Source of the DNA: Apostichopus japonicus
Lineage: Eukaryota > Echinodermata > Holothuroidea > Aspidochirotida > Stichopodidae
Assembly (NCBI RefSeq): GCF_037975245.1
Contig: NC_092562.1
Location: 15,208,521 to 15,272,520, forward strand
Direction: 5' to 3'
DNA: 64,000 nt
Translations under genes and position numbers: made by a program
Shown: positions 42,296 through 54,688 of the stretch, piece after piece
How positions within the stretch are numbered: the stretch's first letter is position 1
Layout of the letters: each line of letters begins with the position of its first letter
The notes under the pieces: model-generated
What the model was told of the DNA's origin: nothing
Database searches by the model: none
The model's input: only the letters and a program-made list of their open reading frames with translations

Positions 42296-42670
42296 GCTTT
42301 TAGAGGGTGTGAAGACTCGCGCAAAAAGAAACGTCTAATGCTGGTAATCTGACCTAGTTTCAAATGAGGTGTAACAGAAGTGTTAGACACCACCATCAAT
42401 CCCAGAAAATACACACAGCTTGCTACCATCGGTATTTAGACACTAGTGTACAGTCAGTACATACAGCTGCGGTCAATACCCACAGCAGTGTACAAACAAT
42501 ACAGCGATGGACATCTCAGGTCCAGCTAAAGATAACAAGGTACTGTACATTACTGTACTGTCTGCCTTTTGTAGCGACACGAACAAAACTTCACTTGCAA
42601 GCAACGGCAAGTTAACTTTTTCAGATGGCGGCACACGGTTTGGGGCGAGTCTTCAATGCTTTCTAAAAGC
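42296..42670. mobile_element. MITE-like element, copy 1
   Basis: Inverted ends of about 25 bases: GAAGACTCGCGC on the left and GGGGCGAGTCTTCAATGC on the right, with GCTTTTAGA outside both. It has no coding capacity and matches 50409-50802 in opposite orientation. It lies just upstream of the ELOVL-a start and so may overlap its promoter. Confidence 0.8.
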
Positions 42671-43327
42671 ATATCAGGTATGAATAGTGCCACACTACTT
42701 GTCCTGTAATGATGCATTTCCTATTGACCTGGCATCAAGATGGAATCCCACACTGACAGTCATTTGTAAGCCTTTTAACAAAGATAAGCATGAATGAACC
42801 TTATACACAGTTCAGACACTAGCATGGCAAGGAAAAAAATGTGGAAGGAAAGACATGATGGTTCCTTAGGGGAAGAAAATGTACACTAACCACAAAGTAG
42901 CTCCTGTCAGAACTGTCCGACACATTTGCCTTTAAATGCTTTCAAGTTTAAAATAGTTAAGGTCTGCTGAATTAAATGAGGGCTGCCTCATCAAGAGTCA
43001 AAGCAAACTGTAACATTTGCTACATGTAACAACGTACACAAATTTTATGTTCTACTATCCTAGCAAAATTTGATTTGTTTTAAAGAGTCCATCTGTATCA
43101 TAAATTGTAAATTTTCCTAGTTTTGAGAAGGGCAGGTTGGCAGGCCTGATATCGTTGCCTAGCTGTTACACTACCGAGTTACAGTAGGGTTATAATACTG
43201 TGTCACATGAATTATGTTAGACTGAGTAGAGTAAGACCTACAGTAACTCAGATCAACAAACCGAAAGGCCTCAACTGAATAGTCAATTTTATGTCAAAAC
43301 TTTAAATGTCTAACGTTTAATTAGGTG

Positions 43328-43400
43328 TACATGTAAATTGTAATGTAACTTGTACTTTGTGCGTACATGTAAATTGTAATGTAACTTGTACTTTGTAGCC
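43328..43400. repeat. Two copies of a 36-bp unit
   Basis: GTACATGTAAATTGTAATGT followed by AACTTGTACTTTGT, present twice in direct tandem. Confidence 0.85.
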
Positions 43401-43904
43401 TAGCCTAAGTACATGTATTGGCAACATTACCGCTACTAGCGATTAATTATCATGCCTAACTGTAGCACTACCACTGTACCACCACAGTATAGTTCAGCAG
43501 GCCGAATGACCGATATATTTTCCTTCTTAAATGAAAGAGAACCAACATCATACTTTATGCTGCGATCGAGACATTCCTAACATTACATATTTCGTGTTGA
43601 AAATAATTCGCAAATAGTTAAGACGTTAACAAGTTCTTTGTAGGTTAAAGTAGCGTACGTACCGTACCTTGCCGCAACAAGTAGAAGTACTGTAACAGTT
43701 ACGGTACATGAGTTAGGCGCGGTATCGTCTTTCACTGCACCGTTTCTCCTCCAGCACCGTTGACATAGTATAGCGTGTGTACCGGTCATAGAAACTGATA
43801 AGGAATTTCTATGGTACCGGTACATTCAGCACTCGAGCGGGGACGTGCGACTAATTTCGAGGGTCGCGGGAGATTCCCTACTGCACGACCGCTGTTCTGA
43901 CAGA

Positions 43905-44020
43905 ATTATATTACCTTTTAGCCTTGTAAGAAGATCCTGCTAGGATCGAAACGTCAGGCCAACTTACTTTACACATTCTCTTACACAGGCTCTCTAATGG
44001 ATAAGCAGTTTGCTAACAGT
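43905..44020 (+). mobile_element. Penelope-like terminal fragment
   Basis: TAGCCTTGTAAGAAGATCCT, then GGATCGAAACGTCAGGCC, then the flank TACACATTCTCTTACACAGG and ATGGATAAGCAGTTTGCTAA. The hammerhead-like core at 43920-43961 keeps stem II, GAAAC and GTC, but its CTGAAGA box is altered. Confidence 0.7.
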
Positions 44021-47000
44021 TTTATTTTACTTAGAATAATATTACGTATAACAACCGCGAGCTCTAGCTCTTATCGGTAGACACAAAGAAGTGAAAGTAT
44101 CTAAATGCGTCTTTACATTGCTGTTTTGAAGGCCACTTTCGCTTCCCATGTACTCTCTGGGAAATGAGTTATCTGAATATCTATATTAAAGTGCAAAATG
44201 AAATGCTTTTCCCTACGGATGCACACCAGAGGTATCGATCCTAAGTTTGTCCATCCAAACCTATAAACCGATGCTTCACATCCCGTGGCAAAGGCCGTCG
44301 CAATCGCAGGAACGAATCGCTCATATAGCGTGATGAATAGGGAGGATCGACTCAGCGCAATTGGCAAAGAAAATTGGCCAATACGCCTTTAAAAATGGCT
44401 TCGTGTGTGACTGAAGACAACTCAAACTTTGGTTGGTGTGTACTATTATAGGCAAGAGAGAGAGAGGGGGTGGGGGGGGGGGGGCTTGTGGGGATGCTGA
44501 ACCACACCAGAAATGATTTCCAACAAGGAAAAGAAAGTAAAAAAACACGTCTGGAAATGGCTGATAGTTTTCCAAAATTGGCGGGTGCAGTTTGTCTGGA
44601 AAATCATGCCGAAATAACTCCATAGCAGTTGCCGAGAATATGGATAAGACCTCTCTTGTCTAACCGCGCTGAATATGCTACGTGAGAGGTCAAGTGAATG
44701 TTCAGAAAGTTTAAAGTTGTAATCAATTCAATCAAAATAATGAAGTAAAGTACCTGCCGATGCGGACTTCACATTGGCCATATAAGCATATAGCTAGACC
44801 CAAGTTTCTTTCCTTTTTACATCTTGGGCCAAAAACCCTTTTTCAGGATAAAGTGTTCTAAACGTTTGAACATCATCCTTAAAACATAGAACCACCAAAA
44901 CGCTCAAAGGACATCAAAATTCCAACCTCCCTTAAAACAAGTAGTTTTGGTTCATAACCCCTTGATGTCAAAATGTGAGGGGGTGGGGGATGCGTCAATA
45001 CTAACAGCATGTTCCCGTATTTATTGGAAAAAAGATGGTCACTTTAGTATTTGCCTTCCGGCTTGGAACATCATGCAGGATGATTTATTCCTATGACAGT
45101 GGGAGTGTCACCAATTAAATTACAAAACAAGGCCCCCCCCCCCCCACACACACAGAAGGACTGGCCTTTAAACTACTGGTTGTTGCAAACACAAACAGAC
45201 ACACACAAAAGAAGAACAGATGTTGGGTGATGATGGGTCCCTTCATTTTTTTATGTTATTCATTGTTTATTATGTATACTGAAGTTCTTACAAATTTGTT
45301 TCAAGAAAGAAGTGATTAATCCTTTAGGAATGCACATCAACTTCATGAAAGATAGTTGGAATTACATCTGAATACAAAAAGTAGAAAAATGGTTGGCACT
45401 CAAAAATCTTACCCTCCCCTCCCCTTCCCATCCCTCACATTTAGGTCTACATCTCAGATGTGTGCAAATTGTCTTGAAAACTGCACTTGCATTCTCCCAA
45501 CGTTGCGTTCTCCCAACCTTTTGTTATCCCACTTCCTCCCCCTTCCTCTACCCATTCCCTTTCCAACCTGCCATTTATTCAAAGAATTAAAACCAAATTT
45601 TTGTTTAAAGATAAATCTCTTATGTAAATAGGAGGGAAATGTCTTATAATTTCCATCATGATGCAGACATATTAATATCAAGCCTCAAACTTTTTTGAGG
45701 AACAGCTATTTGTTCTTCGATCGCTGCATGTTGGTCACCGAACCCCGACGAAAACATGTTGTTTCGTTCCACTAATGTTCTCATTTCTAATTACAACAAA
45801 GGAAATATTCAATTGTCTAAAATAGCAAATGTATGGAGCGATCTAACTTGCTGTCACCGTAGGTTCCTTTTCCCGATATCAAAAGATCAGGGATATTTCA
45901 GGATATAAGATCTGCATTCCATGTCAATCAAACGATAGAACATGAAATGAACAGACATTTGAATAACGATACGAATGATAATTTATGATTTAAGTACAAA
46001 TTTCCAAAATCATTTATTAAACCAGAAAGGAGGGAAGATTCTGAATCTGATCTGAAGTAATTTTTACATTATAATAGATTTTTAATCAATGAAAGTTACC
46101 ATGCCTACTGCACTTTAATATCTTGGTTATATTAAGGTTCAAAATTCTTTAGGAAAAAAATCTGATCTGATTTACCAATATTGAAACTTTTGTTCTTTTT
46201 TTTCTATAGTTAAGGTACAGTGTGATCAAAATTAATTGTCAAAATGACACAGAATAAAAAGTGTCCTTGAATTAGCAAACCCATTACAATATATAGGTTT
46301 ACTATATATTAGAAATACTAAATGTTAAATGTACTAATAAATCTACAGTGCATATCTATATGTTTACTGAAATAACTCTACAGACCTTAATTGGAGTTAC
46401 CTTCTACAAACAACGACTGTTCTTCTGTCTCTTCAATTTTCGATGATCACAGAACCGTTCTTCTCTCACTTTTTTTTTTTAGACTCAATACTGTTAAAAT
46501 ATACTCCATACTGTTAAAACATACAGTAAAAAGTACTGTTAACTAATACTCAATACTGTTAAAAAAGTAACTGACAATGAATCAACTAAGATCTACACTG
46601 TCTTTATTTTATGAAATTTGCTCAAACCTTTACAAGCATGTTTTTCTTTTCTTTCTTTTTTAAACAGTTCTTACATTTTGTAAACCTCCGAGTTATTTCC
46701 AAACTCTCAAAGATAGTCCAATATTAAGGCAACTGCAATGTTCATAGAGTGACAGAATTCATATGACATTGTTAAAATATGACCAGAAACGATCAAACCT
46801 GAATTTTCTTAGCACATGTCGAGCTTAAATTAATTCTATTTATACTTAATACTAATGTGATATATGAATGAATAGTACTTCAACGCAGCAACAATTCAGA
46901 CTGAACTAATAAATTGCATGTTTTTTTGCATTGATCCTGTTGTCCTGAGACTGCCAAATGAATGTGACAGATATTAATATCAACCTTTGAAAGACTGTGC

Positions 47001-49210
47001 ATAGCCAAGCGTTGATGTATTCATTTGTACCCAAAGACTTACTTTGACATATGTTGACCTCAAATAACCTTTGACCTCTACCAAAAAAATAAATAAACAT
47101 TCCTTCTACTCCCAAAGTGGATCAACCAAAGTGGATTATAACTATAACTGACTATAGATAGCATCCTTGACCGTTCATAAATGAATACACAAAAGAAAAG
47201 ATAAAAAACCAAAATCCAAAGCCTGCAGCATTACATACAACTTTAGAGAAATGAGATAAATACTGTCATTGCCCTTCAAAAATAAACAGAAGGACCGACA
47301 CAGAAGGAAAAGTAAGAAATGATAAAATTTCAAACTTGCAAATACTTCACGTACAAATGTTATGTTAGAATAGATTTGGCCAAAAAATGTAAAAAGGAAG
47401 AATCAATTCTCCCCAACAGAACAACATGCACAGCAGGAATGCTGACCTAATATAACTATTGCTTGTGCTTGTAAGCCAAGGTTTATCCTCTATTACACTA
47501 CTGATATTACCATGGCAACCAAGATGATCTCTCTCTTGTTTTGTGTTCATAAAAGGTTGAATCATGTCATCAAATTGAAAAATTATTGAAAAGAGAATAG
47601 CCATATGCAATATTAAGAAAATTTGTTATTATCAGTTAAATGGTGGAATGTCATAGATCAGTAGAATTGTCTCCAACAAAAAGGTAAAACTTTGTTCAAT
47701 CCACTGACAGAATATCATTCATTCAGTGTCTAATGTTGAAAAACTGTAGGATCAAACAGGTAAAAACAACATGGCTATGAAAATTTTAAGGAAAACTCCC
47801 TTGTCTGTTACAGTTGTTACACCTGCGATGTGCAGCCTATATATCACAGTTCTTGTTTGGATGTCACAATAACTGATTAAAAGTATTTGTTACATTCAAA
47901 GGGAAACATCACAACTTCAGGTAGACAACTTCTAATAAACCAAAGCAACCCAGGGTAGCCTACTTTGCATATAAGAATTGGGACTGGAGATCTTATTTTA
48001 AGACATGTTAGAAAAATTTGCCAAGTAATTGCAATTAATACGACAAGGATATTGGACAAACTTTATAGAGTAAGTATATGGCTCAGGGAGGCAGACGACT
48101 GTGGTATGAATTGCCACCGGCTGCCTGATCCAACTAACACTGCTTGGGGTTTAAAACGAATACCACATTTAACCTTTCACCCAACAGGAAATAGTAGCCT
48201 TCTAGGACCCAGCGGCACTCTGGTTCCAGTAAAGGGTTCTTTTAATCCGCTAGCCTGCCCATCAGCCCCTGACATGACCAACAAAATGAGTGGAACTGGT
48301 TATGAAACCCACACAGTTGGATGGTACCACTGTATCCACAGAGCACAATTACCTATGTTTTGACACCATCATCACTAGTTTTCTTCCATTATTTTAGAAG
48401 TTACAGATGATTTTTACTGTTTTTGTGGTGGTTGCCATAGCAACGACCTTACAAAAAGTTGCTGATCCTATGCCAAGGTATATAGGAGCTTAAATTGTTT
48501 GATATACCCTAACGCATAATTACAGACCAAGAAACCTTGGTTCAGAGATGTTGGTCCTCACGAGGCATAGGGTTTCAACCCCACTGAGTTGTTTTTATCG
48601 GAGACGGGTATGAAAGTAAAGTATTAATGAATGAACCATCATTCTAATTTAGCATAGCAACTGCAGCCCTGAGTCGCTTTTTCTCATAAATCCCAAGACA
48701 GCAGACTACAGTAGTGATGACTACGTAATTGTACTCTGGCAAAGTAAGTTGCCTGTACTTACATGTGCCCTGATGGATTCGCACTCGTAGCCTGAACTCT
48801 GAATTTTCCGAATCTAGTACAGATTCTAGTGCAAGAGGGAGTACTCCTTCATGCTATTGAATTATTTTACCAAAAGTTAAAACATATACCCTCATATTGA
48901 GTCTCCACATTTTTATGACAAGTGCAACAAAAGAAACCAGAGGCTTGTTTTCATACTGGTGGTTTTAATAAAGGTAATTTTACTTGTACTCGTACTCAAA
49001 CCGTTGTACTTACTAAAATACACATACTCTATAGCAATACAAATAAAATAATAAAAACATTGAAAAGTAGCATAAATGTCCACACGCCCCCCCTCCCCCC
49101 TCCTCAAAATGCTTTTCAAATATAACATATTCACCAAGAAACTACCAACAAAATGCAGCAGAGAAAACAGAATTTTTCGTCAGAAATGTCATAGGGCCAA
49201 GCCTGCTAAG

Positions 49211-52200
49211 TTATTCCGATCTTTTGCTATTCTCTTTTCTTCCCAAGTAGGATTGGATGTAGAAGTTAGTAAAGAGTGATGTAAGAAACATTGCGTAGGC
49301 CATTACTGCATAGTTGAAGCCACTAGGAAAATCACAGCCCACGTATATGTTGTATCCGGTGTGGCACAGGACAGTAAGAAATTGTACCTGAAAATGTCAT
49401 GGAAAAGAAAAAACAAATACAATCATCATGTTAATCAAATTTTTTCCCTCCATGAAGCAATTTGCTTTTCTGGATGAGTGGAGTATGTTATTTTGAAATA
49501 ACATACTATCTAGACAACATTGACTAGAAAGTGAGCTGAATGAACTATGTAGCCGCTAACCAGAGACGTAGCGGGTTTTGGCCCCTCCAAGATCTGGGGC
49601 AATAGTTAGTCAAGCTAGGTGACATCTTATTGCCCTCTCTGGCAGCCGACAGTGACAGTTTATTAAGTGGTATATCTCCCTACTGACCACAAGATCAAAT
49701 CTCCAGCTACATCTACTTGGATCTATTGTGTGGAATCAATGAAGTGTAAATACATCGTGTAGCTAAATTGTGAAACTAACTGGCCTCTAAGAATCTTGAT
49801 GTTTTGTAGTAGATTGTACCAAATTGTGAAATCGTGAAGATAGATCAAGTTAGCTAGGCCAAGTGGGGTTGATATTTGCTCAGACGGTGTATCTGATATG
49901 TTTGGACCCGATTGCTTCGGCCTATCTTCTTGGGTTGGATGTGTGCCTCATTAGTGTAGGGCAGGAAAAATACGCTACAGAGACCGACCCAGTAGAAACC
50001 ATGGACCAATATGAAATTCTGTATGCATGTATTCTCTAAACTGGTATGACATACAACAAATATAAATCGCATTAGATATGTCAGTGAGCATGCAACTGTT
50101 TAATATAGCAATATATCATTCACTTAATAGTGGTTTTAATACACAACTTCATAGGCAAGACCCACCAATACACACAACCACATACTGTAGGCAAGACCCC
50201 ACCAACTGCAATGCCACTCGAATCAAACATCCCGCTTTGGTGGACTTAGTGCCTACTACGCAGGCCACGCCCAAGGATTTTGTAAATTATGAAATAAACC
50301 ATATAACACTGGCAAGACATTATCAGCTATTTAACTGTATTCTTCAGATCTTTGAAGAACAGTGGGGCCCAAGATTCACCCATACCATCTATAACTTACA
50401 TAAATAGCTTAAAGGCATTGAAGACTCGCCCCAAACCTTGTGCCACCCTCTGAAAAACTTTCCATTGCTTGCAAGTGAAGTTTTCTTCTTGTCGCTACAA
50501 AATGCAGACAGTAATGAAACGTGATACCTTGTTATCTTTTATCTGGACCTGAGATCAGGGAGTTCCATAACAACTCCCTGCTGAGATGTCCATCACTGCT
50601 ATATGTACACTGTGTTGTGGGTATTGACCATAGCTGCATGTATTGACTGTACACCAGTGTATAATTACTGACGGTAGCAAGCTGTGTGTGTATTTTCTGG
50701 GATCGATGGTGGTGGCTAACACTTCTGTTGCACCTCATTCGAAACTAGGTCAGATTACCGGCCTCAGACATTTCTTTGTGCGCGAATCTTCCCTCTCTTT
50801 AATTTCTAATCAGGAAGATGACAAGAACATGTCATATAGCCACACTCTCTCCCATCCTTCATCTTCCACTACTCAAATTCCCCCCCCCCCCCCTCCCCGC
50901 CACCCCCGGTTGGCATAAATCCAGCCAGACTCTCTCACTCACCAATTGCATCTGTGTCATATATCTTTTCCACCAGAGGTACTTTTGCATGTGAGGACCA
51001 ATGGCTGCTAAGGCGTAGTATGAATACATCAGGATATGTATGAAGGAGTTACACATCGCTAAAAAATAAGCTGTCGGGAAGAGGGAAAATAATACATATA
51101 TCTCAGAACATCTTTGTCAACTGTTAAAAAATATCAAATGGGAGAAAATCAAATGCAATAAAAGTGCATATGGACTACACACATTCAGAAGAGTCTAAAA
51201 TTTGCCAATAGAGGCCGTGTTTTTTTTTTGTCATGTTTTCTTTACGGCACAGTACGAAAGTTTACAGAAGTCATGGCTAGACCTGGAGGGGATGTACGAA
51301 AGGTTTACAAAGGAGAATTTTTAAATGCGGCTTTTTTGAAAGAATGTCCGTTAAGACCACTGGTCAATTTTACCTTGTCTAATCCTTGGTAGCTTGTTAA
51401 GCTCAAGTTGGTAGCTAGAGTAAATTTATCTTTTTCACTCACATTGTCCTTCAGCATTTTACTTGTCTCCTAATTTAGCATGCGGTACTTCCTTAGTTCC
51501 TTTTATCCCATCCAGCTCCCTCTTCTTCACCCCCATCCTTCCCTTGTTTAACCCCCTCTGTAACTAATTTATACCCTGCCCCACAAGTGACTTTTTCTTT
51601 TGTTCTTACATTGCCCCAGCTATGTAATTCTTTCCTTTACTACCACGAAGTACTTCCTTAGTTCCTAATTTTCCTTTGTCTCCTATCCAGCACCCTCTTC
51701 TTTGCCCCATCCTTCCCTTGTGTTACCCCCCTGTACCTAGTTTACCCTCTCCCCCTATTGTACTTACATTGTCCCCCGGCTACGTACTTGACTCCCAGCC
51801 ACCAATTTAAGATCATTGAACTATGTGTTCAACTATGTGTTCATCCTTCCCTTGTGTTACCCACCCCCCCTGTACCTAGTTTACCCCCTGCCCCCTCCCC
51901 CCTATTGTACTTACATTGTCCCCCGGCTACGTACTTGACTCCCAGCCACCAATTTATGATCATTGAACTATGATGAAAGACGTGAAGGAACGTTATCTGT
52001 TTGTCTTTTTTCCGAAGCACAAATAGTATCGTATCCAAGAGTTCGATGACTTTTGAGAAGAAATACCACCAGCAAACACTCGCCATCTGCAAAATGAACG
52101 GGGAAAAAGAGGTAAATATTTGGATCTTGATAGAATAAGAATGTAAGCAGAGTTCACATTTTGAAGCAACATTAATTAATATAGCAACCGATACCAAACA

Positions 52201-54688
52201 GATCACAAACTTCAAGTATGAAATGTTTGAAAAGTTAATGCTACAATAATTTTTCTTTGTTTTTCTTTGGCCCATTCAAAAACCTTTGAGCTTGAATTTA
52301 ATTGGACAGCCATGTCCACCCTCAGCTCTACCTTGACCCTCCCTCCCTCCTTCCATCTCCCTTCCCCCTACCCCACCCCACCCCACAGTGTCAGGAACTC
52401 TGTGAAATTCCATCATACAACAGGAAAGAAGATGAAAGTTAAACAATTTCTGAAAGGGAGAACAAAAATTGTTAGGATTTATAAATGGAATTACTAATTA
52501 CTCCCTCATTAAATCTTTTCTTTTGTATAACCTCTAAGAGGTTGTCTCAGTTTAACTACTAGTGATGGAAAATGGAAAACTTAGTTTCACAACGTTAAAT
52601 TTGCAAGGATTGGCCAAATTATAAAGAAAATGGTGTCAAACACAAAACGATGACTGCTTCAAATGTGTCTGACACGCAACCATCGTAAGTACAAAAGTCT
52701 ACGGTCGTCGAGACATACCCGTAACGCTAGAGGATCATTTGAATAATCGACCGGTTGGCACTTGTAACTGTAGTTGGCAAGCCAGGAGGATATACGGAAC
52801 TGAAAGACAAAACAGAACAGAAATGGTGAAAAAATTAAGGAAACACAAACCTCTTTATAATACTCAATCAAATTTATCAATAAATCTTCTGGATAGAGCC
52901 ATGAATGGGGGGGGGAAGTGTTCACGATCCAATCAAACTCAATCAAATTTATCAATAAATCTTCTGGGTAGAGCCATGAATGGGGGGGAGGTGTTCACAA
53001 TCCAATCGAACAGTCGAAAAGACCAAATCGCTTGCTTTAACCTTAACCCCCCCCCCCCATTAAATTGAGTGCATGGACAACACTACTGGAAAACCAAATT
53101 CTTAGTTTTACAAGTGACACATGTGTCCATATAATCCCAAAGCGATTAGTTGGTTGTAATTTATACTGGAAAACAAAATAATACCCTACCAAAATAAAAT
53201 CAAAGCATATTTGATCATTATTGTGTAACATGATTTGTGTTACATTTCACTCCCCCTCCCCACCCCACTCCCCTTGCATCCCTTCAACCAATTTTATAGG
53301 CTTTGTTCCGAGGTTACATAGTATGAAGGTTACAAGGTACAGGTACTGTGGTTTATGGCTGGTGACCCACCTCCCCCCCTCCCCCCTCCCCCCTCCAGGA
53401 GTGTCCTCTCCTCATTTGGAAAACAAATATGAACATGTCAAACAAAAAGTGAAAAACACTTTTTGTGGGTTTTTGGGGGTAAAAAGCTTACTACAGGTGT
53501 ATGTACATGATAATTACTTACTTCATAAAACATGTACGTTGATAGGATCACCAGAAAGCCATTGTAGAGTATCATAAAGCCCTTCAGGTCATAGGCCTGA
53601 CGGTTTGCCATGAGCTTAGGCCCCAACCAAACAATACCGATCAAGTAGAAGAACTCGATGGCAATGATAGGTAAGGGGTTCTTCATGAGAAGCCAGTCCT
53701 CTACTCTTGGATCTGCAATGGATAATTCATAATTAAGAAATTAACATTGATAATTTGATCAAAACTTAATTCAAATTACAAAATTAAAGAATTTGCATAA
53801 CAAGCTATATATCTTAATGTGATGTTAAAATACTACCATCACACTCTTCCACTTCCCACCCTAAAAATAATAATTGTTTTTTTCCTTTGAAATTTTCATA
53901 ATTTTTACTTGTTTTTGGAAAGTGCTGTACTACTACCATATGTTTGTTTTGCATGCCCTTCTCAAGTTATATACAAGTAAGACTAGTATCAAATGGGCAG
54001 TGATGACATTACATCGTACTCAATGGATCTCGATAGCAGAGTTGCAATGTATTGAACCTCAGCAGTTTGCATCTTGGTCCACACGTTTTTATCAAACCTA
54101 GCTCTGGTATTTCTCATATTCAGATTGAAGTTGATCTACATCAGATATTCTCGATGATCCTCCAAATTTTACCACAAAAGTGATCGAGGACCGATGAACA
54201 GGTGAACAAGAAATTTGATTCAGTACGTGCTCAACATTTCGCACATTTTCACACCCTTCTTCTGATAGTATTAATCACTTCCAAAACAGGAATTGGACAA
54301 CAAAATTTCTTTCCAAATAGTTTCAAGTCTTACTTCGTTGATTGGTTGTAATCAATCTACTCAATCTAATTGTTACTTGTTTTGTCGGTTTTGGCCTCCC
54401 TTGTTCCTCTCCCGCCTTTGAGGGGCTTGCCTGTTTTGTATGTTCTTTTACGTGTTGAGAAAAACTACTAGCCATGTGCGCACATGGTGTCACGTACGAC
54501 AGACAAACAGGCAATCGAGAGACAAGATTTTCAGAGTAAGTCGTGGATTTTTCACTAATGATTGAAATAGGAAATGTAATTTTTAGAAGACCTCCTTGAA
54601 ATGCAATTTCAACATATCTACAGTACATACCTCCTTTCTCCAACATATAGTCATAGAATGTGGTCACTCGTTCTGCGAAGGCCGCCAT
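49211..54688 (-). CDS. Very-long-chain fatty acid elongase, ELOVL4-like (ELOVL-b)
   Basis: ELO-family 3-keto-acyl-CoA synthase of the ER membrane. Six coding exons: 54688-54631, 53712-53522, 52799-52719, 52086-51915, 51070-50943, 49387-49211. They total 807 nt, 268 aa plus stop; introns are GT-AG and phases close. Motifs: [71 protein letters not shown] (catalytic HxxHH), [27 protein letters not shown] and [18 protein letters not shown] and NSFIH are ELOVL4-type. Exon 4 corresponds to exons 4 plus 5 of the tandem neighbour, so one intron differs. Exon 5 can start at CAG|CT (chosen, keeps SYFLA) or 12 bases later. The C-terminus KENSKRSE lacks a clear KKXX signal. Confidence 0.94.
50409..50802. 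mobile_element. MITE-like element, copy 2, flanked by TTAA
   Basis: TTAAAGGCATTGAAGACTCG on the left, and GCGCGAATCTTCCCTCTCTT ending in TTAA on the right. The inverted ends and the TTAA at both borders fit a piggyBac-type target site, as inference. It lies in ELOVL-b intron 5, inverted relative to 42296-42670. Confidence 0.78.
51490..51985. repeat. Duplicated exon-donor segment and pyrimidine-rich repeats
   Basis: The end of ELOVL-b exon 4 with its ACTTAC (donor, minus strand) at about 51909-51914 is repeated 147 bases lower, with the copy's ACTTAC at 51762-51767. Each copy spans the donor, about 60 exon bases and a C-rich flank. Older copies of the C-rich part (CCATCCTTCCCTTGTKTWAC) lie near 51530 and 51705. 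Confidence 0.82.
52862..52999. repeat. Two copies of a 75-bp unit
   Basis: ACTCAATCAAATTTATCAAT at 52862 and again at 52937, both continuing into AGAGCCATGAATGGGGGG. It lies in ELOVL-b intron 2. Confidence 0.88.

Larger units (their letters stand above)
42671..49210. other. Region between the two ELOVL genes
   Basis: 6.5 kb that should contain the ELOVL-a promoter and the ELOVL-b 3' UTR. It holds a 36-bp duplication (43328-43400), one Penelope-like terminal fragment, homopolymer runs (poly-C near 45135, poly-G near 44472) and a short repeat of ACTCAATACTGTTAAAA near 46480-46565. No gene is supported. Confidence 0.5.

Noticed and set aside
44321-44623. 100-codon minus-strand open frame upstream of ELOVL-a
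   Set aside because: Contains a poly-G-derived Pro run and no family signature; more likely promoter or intergenic DNA.
47965-48363. 132-codon plus-strand open frame
   Set aside because: No recognisable domain, no exon-like borders, and no homologous segment in the other genes; likely chance or an old repeat.
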